A stretch of DNA of 64,000 nucleotides from positions 1 through 64,000 of the forward strand of contig VCJN01003494.1 of assembly GCA_006384855.1 (NCBI GenBank), written 5' to 3'. The notes beneath the pieces were generated by a model. The model was not told the origin of the DNA, did not search any database, and saw nothing but the letters and a program-made list of their open reading frames with translations. This document shows positions 1 through 8,230 of this stretch, piece after piece. Source of the stretch: Tetraselmis striata. Its lineage: Eukaryota; Chlorophyta; Chlorodendrophyceae; Chlorodendrales; Chlorodendraceae. Within the stretch, counting starts at the first letter, position 1. The number at the start of each line of letters is the position of its first letter. Position numbers and translations under genes: made by a program.

Positions 1-629
1 GAAGAGAGGAAAGAGGAGGCGGGGGGAGAGGAAGAGGAGGAGGAGGAAGGGGAAGAGGGGGAGGAGAATTTGGATGTGAGTAGGGACACAGCTGAGCTGC
101 AGGAAGATGAAGATGGGGCAGGCGCGCCGGTGGAGGGGGTGCAGCAGGCCTGGGCTCCTGTGAAGGGGGAAGATGCTAGTGGCGAGCTGGCGGAGAGCGC
201 GGGTGGAGCCCAGGAGGTGGAGGGGGTGGAGGGAGCTGGCAACGGCAAAACAGCAAAGGACGACGAGGCTGCGGAAGGTGATATGCCGGAAGGGGAGGCC
301 AAGGAGGAGGAGGAGGAGGGGGAGGTGGTGGTCAAGGAGAAGGTGCCGTACGAGCCAGGCGCCATGGCGGCTGAGTTCAAGCAGCTGCTCAAGGCATTTG
401 TGCTCGCGGAGACCAAAAGCATTGACCCCACGGAGCTCGTCAAGGTCATCAAGACCCACCCCCAGGGCGAGGAGTTTTGCGACGGCGGGCAGCACGACTG
501 CCAGGAGATCATGCGCCTGCTCATGGACAGCCTGCACGAGGACCTCAAGGTGGCCACTTCGCAAAAGCTGGAGGAGGAGGTGCGCGCTAACCCCCCCCCC
601 CCCCCCCCCCCCCCGCCCAAACACACACA

Positions 630-683
<54 letters not shown>

Positions 684-2751
684 GAGGCTCGTTATGTAGA
701 GTTTTGTGGAGACTCGTTTTCTAGGGTCTGATGATTAGTCCTTGCATGTGCTAGAAGCCACACCTAATACATGCCAGAAGCATAAGGATCGCCTAGAAAA
801 GCAACAGTCCAAAAGCACTTGCCAGGTAAGAGAACCGGGAATAACCAGTAACCCCATATATATACATACATACATATATACATATATATATATATAACCC
901 CATATATATGTATATATATATTGCTTTAATAGTTCTCTCGTCGGGATTTTCATCTACTTTCAAGTTTCCGATTTCGATACTTCTACGAATATATGAGACA
1001 AAAGCCCTATAAGCTTTTAAAGCGAAAGCCTTTTCTTATCAGCATTTATGTTACAAGCACGATAAGTAACAGTTTATTCAAAATATAATATTGCATTTGT
1101 GTACTCGTGCTCGTACTTGTACTGGTTAATGTACATAAATAATGGTAAGACATTATTGTCGTACCACTAAACCCTAAGGAATAAACCCTAACTATAGAAG
1201 TCGTTCTTGAATTACAGCAGCAAGACAGCCCTCGTCACAACCAACGTTTTGTTCCCCCTTCGTCGAGCGCAGGATCCTGACGAGAAGGACATCCCGGAGC
1301 GCGAGAAGGCGGACCGCGCGTGGCGGCGGTACCTCTCGCGCGACCAGTCGCCCATTACGGACCTGTTTTGCGGGCAGCTGCAGAGCAGCATCACGTGCCA
1401 CAAGTGCGAGACGCGCTGCACCATGTACGAGCCCTTCTGGGACCTCTCCATCCCCATCACCAAGGACGCCATGAACAAGAAGGGCCTCAGCGCCTGGTTC
1501 TCCTCGGAGCCATCGCTGGTGGACTGCCTGCGCGCCTTCACCGCCGACGAGGTCCTCTCGGTACGCGCAGCCGCACCGCTCGGCGCAACTCTCGCAGCAG
1601 CAAGAAACCGCCGCCCAGGCCGGACTGACTATGTCCGCTGTTCGCGTCAGACGTTTTTTTATTTCTGCTCGTTCTTGAAACTACTCCTATTGACGCTGCT
1701 CTTACTCTGATTCTCGAGCTGACGTGGTAGGGTGTGTCATATGTGCCTCCTGTAGATGTGCCTCCTACCGGTTTTTAGTGACTGGATTGGCACAGTGCCG
1801 GAGATGTGTAGTGGGGCGTGACTATGCTGGGGAATTAGATAGCCACATGCACTGCCCAGCATTCGCATGTCTTAACACGTCTCAAACCGCTGAATGGGCC
1901 AGAAAATGATAACGATGTGAACTTATTTCGCAATCACTAGTTGGAATGACGGTGAAATGAAATGACGGTGCAAGATCTTCCACGTGTGAGGTGTCCCATT
2001 GCGGTTTGGGCATTCCCACCCGTGGGCGTGGTTGTCATCCAGCATTCAATCAACTGCGCCACTGTACAAAGTAGTCACCAACCCTTAATGTAGCCCATGT
2101 TGCCTACGGCCCAATGAGTAACCGCCATGGAGAGGCGCTGGGTGGCTGTGATGGGCACCTGACCCCTCTTCCCCCCCTGATGGGCCGCCCACCGCACAGG
2201 GCGACGAGGGCTACAGGTGCGACACGTGCAAGGAGGTCACGACGGCCACCAAGCGGCTGCGCATCCACCGCTTCCCCAACACGCTGATCGTGCACATGAA
2301 GCGCTTCCGCGTGACGATGACGGAGCGCGAGAAGATCAGCCACCTGGTGCAGTACCCCGTCACTGACCTGCGGCTGCACGAGTTTGGCAGCGCGGAGAGC
2401 GGCATGCGCCGGGGCGGCGCGACGTACGACCTCGTGGGGAGCTGCATGCACACGGGCACCATGCTGGGCGGGCACTACACGAGCGCGTGCCGCGTGGAGG
2501 AGGCGCCGAGCGGCGGGTCGCTGCCGTGGCAGCTCTTCAATGACGAGACGGTGGGGCGCATGCACCCCGGCCAGCTCGTCAGCGCGGCGTCGTACATCCT
2601 CTTCTACGCGCTGCGGCCGTTCGAGGAGCAGGAGCCGAGCAAGAAGGAGCGCCGGCGGGCCAAGAAGGAGGCGCAGCAGCAGCGGGAGCGCGGGGAGGCG
2701 GGCAGCAGCCGGCACGGGGAGCCGGTCCTGGAGGCGCCAAAGCCCACCTAG
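1..2751 (+). CDS. Ubiquitin-specific protease (USP/UBP), C-terminal part, 5' end outside window
   Basis: Cysteine deubiquitinase that removes ubiquitin from proteins. Three exons are visible: 1-579, 1273-1560 and 2200-2751, all joined in phase 0, with donors GTGCGC and GTACGC and acceptors GCAG and ACAG. Exon 1 is open from base 1. It starts with an acidic Glu/Gly-rich stretch and ends with the UBP helix segment containing GGQHDCQEIMRLLMDSLHEDL. Exon 2 carries CHKC and exon 3 CDTC, the two halves of the USP zinc knuckle. Exon 3 also carries the catalytic His box (GGHYTSA) and the Asp/Asn box (FNDET), then a basic Lys/Glu/Arg tail ending in TAG. The Cys box must lie upstream of the window. Intron 1 holds a C tract and a (CA)n run. 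The exact USP subfamily is not assigned; the CHKC/CDTC spacing and HMKRF box resemble the USP4/USP8/Doa4 branch. Confidence 0.9.
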
Positions 2752-3204
2752 TCCACCCCCCCACCGCCCGGAGGGCGCGGTTTCTATTAATGTGGGGGTT
2801 GGCGGGGGACTCCGACGTTGTCACGGTGAGTTAAGAAGGGATGTGGGGTGCGCGGCCGCCGGTCCGCCCCTCACCACCGCGATCCGGGTGTTTTATTGTA
2901 ATTTTAAGGAATAATATATAGCTACCCTTTACCGAGCGGCCTCCTCCGCCCCGCCGCAGTCCTTGAGTTGGTTGCGCATGTCTTCTGATGGCAGCCATGC
3001 AGGCGCCATCCCGGCCGGGTCTTGGCGTCTGGCGTGCTGAGGACGCTGTCTGAGCTGCCCGCCCTTTTATTTTGCTCCATTAGATGTGTGCGCACGTAAC
3101 GAGGAAGACACAGCTAGCATGCGGCAGCGCACTTGATCCGCGGCGGGGTGGCGTCCGCAGTCGTCAGCGTAGATGCCTGCATGGGCCGCCCCCCCGGCAA
3201 GGGG
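2752..3204. other. Intergenic, convergent 3' regions of USP and membrane-protein genes
   Basis: The USP gene (+) and the small membrane-protein gene (-) converge here. A TGTAA box, the polyadenylation signal typical of green algae, lies at about 2896-2900 roughly 145 nt after the USP stop. It is followed by an AT-rich stretch. No other gene is seen. Confidence 0.4.
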
Positions 3205-3757
3205 CTACTCCACCAGGTAGCCGGAGCGCGTGCCGGCGACGTAGACCCAGAACGCCGCCACCCCAAACACGGCGCCCCACAGGCTGGACAGCGCCTGGGG
3301 TGCAGCATGTCAATCGAGTCAACAATAAGTAGCGCAGCAGGCGAGACTAGAAGAACAGCGCTTTCCTGCCAAACCGATTTTCAGTCATTATTTTAAATAT
3401 TTGTGTGTATGTGTGTGGGGGGGGGGGGGGGGGGGGGCTGAATGCTACCCTGATTCGCATCGGCTGGGCGAGGATTTTCCTGCAATGCCATTTCCCCTCC
3501 CACCCCTCCCTCCTTCCTCGCTGATGGCCGGTCCGGAGTGTCGAGCGGCGAGCGGGGCGCACCTGTGACTGCCCGACCTTGGCGGACAGGAAGACCAGCG
3601 CGCCCTGCATGTCCAGGTAGCGCCACACTAGCGCCGCCCCCGCGACGGCCACAGGCAGGAAGAAGCTCCACCCGAAGATATGGCAGCCGTTCCGCCAGTT
3701 GAAGCCGCTGGCAGTGTAGCACAGCAGGAAGACGGTGATAGAGAGGCTGAACAGCAT
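3205..3757 (-). CDS. Small multi-pass membrane protein, unidentified
   Basis: Two exons on the minus strand join in phase 0: 3757-3563 (65 codons) and 3294-3205 (29 codons plus TAG). The donor is GTGCGC and the acceptor CCCCAG. The encoded protein is dominated by three hydrophobic spans: near the start (MLFSLSITVFLLCY), after GWSFF (LPVAVAGAALVW), and in the last exon (LWGAVFGVAAFWVYVAG). It looks like a small integral membrane protein of at least 94 residues. The frame stays open upstream of this ATG back to a good acceptor (TTGCACAG, near 3830), so a further 5' exon and a longer N-terminus are likely. The intron holds a long homopolymer at about 3417-3437 that is C on the coding strand. I do not recognise the family. 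Confidence 0.55.
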
Positions 3758-4297
3758 GGCGGCCAGCGCGTGGGGCGCGCGCTGCCCGCCCGTGCCGACT
3801 AAGAGGGCTGGGCCGTGTCGCCTCTGTGCAAGCAGCCTCGAGGCGGCACTTTGCCTGCAGATGCAAGGTCGTGGGGTGAATTGGAGGAACGGCAGGGTGG
3901 GTCAAGGCGGACAAAGTCGTTCGCCACAGGTAATGCCGGTACCGGTAGGATGATTTTGAGGGCCGTTGGTGGGTGATGTCATCCCTCCCAGACGACTACA
4001 GACATCGACGCAGACGTGCCAGGATTTCCACGCGAACGTGTCCTGCTTCATTTCGGTGCGGCAATTGCGGCGGATTTATTACCGGTCATGCGCGCATTGC
4101 GCACTGGGCGAGAACAAGCAATTGAAAATAACCTCGGACATATTTCAGGCATAATCATCATTATATCCTCAATAGTTCCTCGTCGATTATTAGGGTTGTT
4201 AATGGCTAGCGACTATCTCTGGGCAAAGCTAACTTAACCTGACAGTAAATTATAAGGACCGTAAATTCACATAGCGCTGAATTAAGCTTAATTCACA
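3758..4297. other. Intergenic spacer between the membrane-protein gene and the first mobile element
   Basis: Nothing coding is supported here apart from the probable upstream exon of the minus-strand gene near 3758-3830. The part from about 4080 to 4297 is AT-rich and ends at the left boundary of a mobile element. Confidence 0.35.
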
Positions 4298-4603
4298 TTT
4301 CAAAGTTGAGTCTGGTTTTGCCAAAAAGGTCGCGCAGGCTGTTTTACACGGTCAAGAGCCGAAATTGGCAGGAAGGTTTAGCGAAAAGCGTGGAGGGAAA
4401 ACGGAGTCAGGGGGGGCGCTGCGTGGAACGCAGCGAAAACTGGAAGATGGCAGGCTCAGCTGTTCTGGCTGCTTTTATGTCTACTCGTGCTGCACCCAAC
4501 AAGGGCGCAACAACAGTTACTAGTTCCCGTACCACTGCACAGCACTTGTAGCTGAAAAGCGGTTAGGTCAAGGATGGAAACCCCATAAACTAGTTTAGAT
4601 CAT
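4298..4603. mobile_element. Short non-autonomous derivative of the tyrosine-recombinase element
   Basis: This roughly 306-bp segment has the two ends of the 2.9-kb element next to it but no coding sequence. Its first 27 bases or so match the left end of the full element (AGTTGAGTCTGGTTTTGCCA). Its last 187 bases (4417-4603) read identical to the right end of the full element (7333-7519), including the terminal hairpin at 4417-4435 and the boundary word TTTAGATCAT. The middle, about 4325-4416, does not match the full element. It therefore looks like a mobile derivative that keeps only the sequences needed in cis. The full element begins directly at its right boundary, so the two are in tandem. 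Confidence 0.7.
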
Positions 4604-4681
4604 TTCACAGTTGAGTCTGGTTTTGCCAGTCTTGAGCGAACGGAGAGAGCGGTGGATTGACGGAGAAGGGGTAGCGCCAAG

Positions 4682-6343
4682 TCATGAAGGAGGCACTGGG
4701 AAGGCCACCGCTGCGGAGTCTTGTTGGACTTGGAAGTGGCGGAGGGGGGCGATGTGTCCAAAGAAGAACCACGCGCCAGGAAAAGGAAGAACGTTGGGGT
4801 CGATGTAGTCCAGAACGACATCAGAGTTAGTGGCCCAACCGCCTTGGTAGCGGATGTGGGACAGTGGCGCTCCAATGGCGTTTGCTGCAGAGGCTGCGCC
4901 CTTGCGTAGACTGTGTGAAGTCCAGGAAGTGCCAGCAGGGGGGGCAGCGTTGACTAGGTTGACTGCTGTAGACAACCAGTCTGACATCGTAGTAGCAGTC
5001 CAAGGTTTCGACTGCTCAGCCACATTGACAGCCCAGAAATTGGAGGTAGCCAAGCCAACAGTAACCAGGGGGACAGACTGGACGTTGTCGATGAAGTAGC
5101 GCAAGAGACGTGCCACTCGAGGGTGCTCGGACACTGGAAGGAGAAGTACGCGCAGGTCGTCAGGTCCCCGCCGGCCGGCGCGACCCTTCTCGCGGTAGAT
5201 CTGCAAGGTGATGTTGTAGGTGTCGACATGCACATCTTGCACTCGACACGAGACGCCAGTAAGGCCCCTGGCAAAGAACAGGAAGTTGACAACCGAGGCC
5301 AAGAGGGCTCGGTAGTCGAGGTGGGACTCTGGGTAAGGAGCAGACACAATTAGCTCGGCCTTTGAGACGAAGCGGTAAGCCACATCCGCAGGCAGAGGGA
5401 CACGCAAAGGGGCAGCGTCCAGTCGACGCTGACGTAACATTAACCCACGTCTTGCCGAAGTGAGGTGTAGGCTGTCCTTGGCGATCGGGACGAGGTTGTG
5501 CAGCTCGAAGAAGGTGTTGATGGCAGACAGATAGGGCTGCAGCGACTTAGCTGCGATATGCCCTCGCTCCCCGATCCAGGCAACGTACCGAACAACAGTA
5601 GCAGTAGTCGCCTCTAGCGGGCTGATGTTCTCGGAGTCGTGGCAGAACTCAGCGAACTGAGCCAACCTGCCGGCGTAGCTCTTGAGGGTCTGAGCGCTGA
5701 GGGAGCTGGAGAGCAGGTCGAGCGTCCGCTGGCCTAGCTCGTCTGAGCCGAACGCGTCATGTAGTCGGGATCGCAGTGACGCAGCCCACGGAGCGACAGC
5801 TGCGGGCTCGTCGATTACGTAAGTGCGTCGTTTTACTGACAGAGTGCCACCGGCACGGCTACTGTTCGCAAAGTACTCGGCAGCAGCGGTTAGGTTCCCG
5901 GCGGTTGGCCGGTAGTTGCTGGACGGGTTTGCAGTAGCTCCAGTACGGGTTTGCGGGGCTAGGTTCAGGTAGGAGGGCCGCCCCGCGCGCCCTTCGCGCT
6001 CATAGCGCCTGTCCCGTGCGTAACGTACACGCGCGAAACTTGGTCGTTGCGAACCGGTTGTAACTCGTAGTGTAACAACCGACGAACGCAGAGATGGGGT
6101 TGTAAGAAAGGCGGATGGTTGAGCCGCCATGTGCAGGTGTGCGGATGGTTGAGCCGCACTCGGCTGTAGCTGTAAGAAGCGCCGCACCGAGGAAGGTCTA
6201 AATGAAGTCTGTAAGGTGGGGGGGTCAGGTCCTGACACATGGCGCTCATCCCGCCGTTGAGCTGCAAGGGTGCGTCTTGCGGCGGTCACCGAAAGGTGGC
6301 CTCGCAAGGCTCCTGCAGCTCCGACGAACGGCGCCCCACACCG
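4682..6343 (-). CDS. Tyrosine recombinase (phage-integrase fold), probably made by readthrough
   Basis: Cuts and rejoins DNA to excise and integrate the element. The frame runs from just after the gag-like TGA (6346-6344) to the stop at 4682, about 553 codons. The first ATG comes only about 70 codons in, after a conserved in-frame stretch. Counting from the TTG at 6307, a core-binding (SAM-like) helix region lies at about 195-250 (LKSYAGRLAQFAEFC). The catalytic domain follows. The first catalytic Arg is either R347 or R355 in the ARGLTGVSCRVQDV segment. His and Arg of box II are H465/R468 (HSLRKG). GGW is at 489-491 and the nucleophile Tyr501 is in DYID. All these residues are present, so the enzyme looks functional. 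The family (YR superfamily) is secure; placement in Crypton versus DIRS is not. Confidence 0.85.
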   Translation of the reverse strand, partial: RCGAPFVGAAGALRGHLSVTAARRTLAAQRRDERHVSGPDPPTLQTSFRPSSVRRFLQLQPSAAQPSAHLHMAAQPSAFLTTPSLRSSVVTLRVTTGSQRPSFARVRYARDRRYEREGRAGRPSYLNLAPQTRTGATANPSSNYRPTAGNLTAAAEYFANSSRAGGTLSVKRRTYVIDEPAAVAPWAASLRSRLHDAFGSDELGQRTLDLLSSSLSAQTLKSYAGRLAQFAEFCHDSENISPLEATTATVVRYVAWIGERGHIAAKSLQPYLSAINTFFELHNLVPIAKDSLHLTSARRGLMLRQRRLDAAPLRVPLPADVAYRFVSKAELIVSAPYPESHLDYRALLASVVNFLFFARGLTGVSCRVQDVHVDTYNITLQIYREKGRAGRRGPDDLRVLLLPVSEHPRVARLLRYFIDNVQSVPLVTVGLATSNFWAVNVAEQSKPWTATTMSDWLSTAVNLVNAAPPAGTSWTSHSLRKGAASAANAIGAPLSHIRYQGGWATNSDVVLDYIDPNVLPFPGAWFFFGHIAPLRHFQVQQDSAAVAFPVPPS

Positions 6344-7252
6344 TCACTCGTGCTCACCTTCGCGGCCACGTCCACGTCCGCCGCCACGTCCTCGCCCACG
6401 CCCGCGACCTGCAGCTGCAGCCGCCACTCGAGAAGTAGCGGGCGCCTTGGCGCTGCTGGCAACGGTCGCCTCGAAGACACGACGCTCGTAGTCCCGCATG
6501 AGGTCCCCAAAGATCGCGGAACCCAGATGCTCCGAAGCAGGCTGAAAATGCTGGGCTCGCAGCACATCCAGAACACCTTGGTCACCGTGCACACGCTTGA
6601 TTTCATTGAGCTTCCGTAGGAAGGCCAAACGAAACCGAAACGCCTTGTCGATGGCCTCGGCGTGGTTCCGGGCTCTCGCGAGGTAGGGGGTGAAGTCTTG
6701 GTTGTTGGAAGGGACGTAAGGCAGTAGCTCGTCGAGCGCCACGAAAAGGGCGGCCATGTGGGCCCCGAAGCACGACATCCACAAGTACTCCTCCTGGGCC
6801 GGCAGACGCCGGTCATCCTGCTTGAGGTACTCGTTCGTTAGGTCGGTGCTCAAAGGGAAAAGTCCAGGCACTCGGCGGACCGGTCGAACGGCCTCGTAAC
6901 CAGACTCTGCTCTCTGCAGTAGCTCTGGCACCGCGAGGTAATCATCCTCGGCACTCACGGATTTTGCTCCGACACGGCCGCTCTGGGCTAGCTCTAGCAA
7001 GTCGGGGCGCTCTGCGGCTCCCCCGCTGCCTGTCGGCTGTCTCGCGAAGCGCTGCCCTGAGCCGGAGCCATGTGCCCCTTCTCCATCAACAACGCGATCA
7101 CGAGCCGTCAATTGTGCCACAGCTGTAGCCAGCTCTCGCAGTAATGAAGACTGGGCCCTCATATCTGCGTTCAACGACTCCAACGTCGGCTCAGCGACGG
7201 GTTCTTCTCCATCTGACATAGCAACGCACGGACGTACGGACGAGAATATCAC
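6344..7252 (-). CDS. Gag-like / nucleic-acid-binding first ORF of the YR element
   Basis: A 302-residue protein, or about 290 if the second Met (MSDGEE) is used. It has an acidic start, a predicted helical region with repeated Leu (SLLRELATAVAQLTARD), and a conserved core with YLWMSCFGAHMAALFVALD and ARNHAEAIDKAFRFRLAFL. It ends in an alternating Arg-Gly tail ([17 protein letters not shown]), the kind that binds RNA or single-stranded DNA. It lies just upstream of the recombinase and ends GAG TGA CGG, in frame with it. Copies 2 and 3 carry the same protein in decayed form. I call it gag-like from position and architecture only. No zinc knuckle is present, and I do not recognise a named family. 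Confidence 0.6.
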   Translation of the reverse strand: MIFSSVRPCVAMSDGEEPVAEPTLESLNADMRAQSSLLRELATAVAQLTARDRVVDGEGAHGSGSGQRFARQPTGSGGAAERPDLLELAQSGRVGAKSVSAEDDYLAVPELLQRAESGYEAVRPVRRVPGLFPLSTDLTNEYLKQDDRRLPAQEEYLWMSCFGAHMAALFVALDELLPYVPSNNQDFTPYLARARNHAEAIDKAFRFRLAFLRKLNEIKRVHGDQGVLDVLRAQHFQPASEHLGSAIFGDLMRDYERRVFEATVASSAKAPATSRVAAAAAGRGRGRGRGGGRGRGREGEHE

Positions 7253-7332
7253 ACTCGGGTGGCGAGCCGGGTGTGGTCTTGAACAACCTGGGGTGACCTT
7301 GCTCGCAACGGGTTACGAGACAGTTTTTACAT

Positions 7333-7351
7333 CGCTGCGTGGAACGCAGCG
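7333..7351. repeat. Perfect terminal hairpin of the YR element (copy 1)
   Basis: CGCTGCGT GGA ACGCAGCG forms a perfect 8-bp stem with a 3-nt loop. It marks the inner edge of the 187-bp right-end block. The same hairpin occurs at 4417-4435 and 51750-51768 and, altered in both arms, at 20246-20264. Confidence 0.85.
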
Positions 7352-7519
7352 AAAACTGGAAGATGGCAGGCTCAGCTGTTCTGGCTGCTTTTATGTCTAC
7401 TCGTGCTGCACCCAACAAGGGCGCAACAACAGTTACTAGTTCCCGTACCACTGCACAGCACTTGTAGCTGAAAAGCGGTTAGGTCAAGGATGGAAACCCC
7501 ATAAACTAGTTTAGATCAT

Positions 7520-8230
7520 GCTCGCGGTCCGTACATCACCTCTTTCATCAGTCCTGGTTCTGGTCCTTATTTCACCTCCTGCTTCTGCCTCTTATTACTA
7601 CTTCATCAGAACCCGATCCCACCGCCACCCACAACCAGCCAGCCACCGAGCGCCATCAAAGACCGCAGCACCCACTTTACCGCCCTCGCGAGCCATGCCG
7701 AGCCTTATGAGTCAGATCAAAGGGCCGCTGCATGTGTGCGTATATGCTGTTGGCGGCGCTCGGAGTTCGGTGCATTGCTCAGCAAGCGGCGGGCCGACAC
7801 GTTGACGCTCCGAGGCTGCTCTCGGCAGCGCGCTTGCGACATCCATTTATGACCAGGCTGACGTACCCTGACTGGGTCAGACTGGCGATCAAGTTTCCTC
7901 GAATTTGCGATATGCCAACCTCATGTCACAGAGGGCGAGACCCGACAACGAGGTGCGCGGTGTCCCCTCAGCGTGTCGCCCTTCGCCCCCCCCCCCCCCC
8001 CCCCCCCTTCCCTCCTCCGGCCTCCAGCCCCTGCAGCTACACGCATACATACACATGTAGGCGTGATTTGAATAGGTTGATGGTGGAGTCGCCCAGCGAG
8101 GCCCCAGCGGCAGTGGCGCCGGCGCCCAATCAATGTTGGGGGAGCAGCTGGCTCTGCTGGGTTGGAAGGTGGAGGAGCTGCGCGGCTGGCTCACTGACTG
8201 CGCAAAGTGGTGCAGTGCCTGGCCTCATTA
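7520..8230. other. No supported gene
   Basis: A C homopolymer at about 7986-8006 and Ala/Pro-rich shadow frames are present. I see no exon with convincing splice signals or family similarity. The stretch just after the element boundary (7520-7700) is AT-rich, unlike the rest. Confidence 0.3.

Larger units (their letters stand above)
4604..7519 (-). mobile_element. Intact RT-less tyrosine-recombinase element, copy 1 (gag-like + YR)
   Basis: A 2.9-kb element read on the minus strand. It contains, in order, a right-end block with a hairpin (7519-7333), a gag-like ORF (7252-6344), and a tyrosine-recombinase frame that follows in the same phase after one TGA (to 4682). Both frames are uninterrupted, so this is the youngest of three copies. 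No reverse transcriptase, RNase H or methyltransferase frame exists, and the two ORFs leave no room for one. No terminal inverted repeat or split direct repeat is evident by eye. Both boundaries carry TTTAGATCAT (4594-4603 and 7510-7519), as expected when a recombinase joins a circle into a matching core site. Known YR elements to compare are Cryptons (YR only) and DIRS/Ngaro/PAT (gag, RT-RH, YR). Confidence 0.8.

Noticed and set aside
580-699. Extension of the USP exon 1 frame through poly-Pro and His/Thr repeats
   Set aside because: It translates a C homopolymer and CA microsatellite lying after a GTGCGC donor, so it is intronic.
4682-7252. A hidden reverse transcriptase or RNase H in the YR element
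   Set aside because: The two frames are separated by 12 codons or fewer and fill the element. No YxDD-type motif was seen on either strand in any copy.
4417-7519. Interpreting the two identical 187-bp blocks as long terminal repeats of an LTR retrotransposon
   Set aside because: Copy 3 has the block only at its right end, and its left end starts directly with the other end sequence. There is no RT, integrase, primer-binding site or TG...CA ends.
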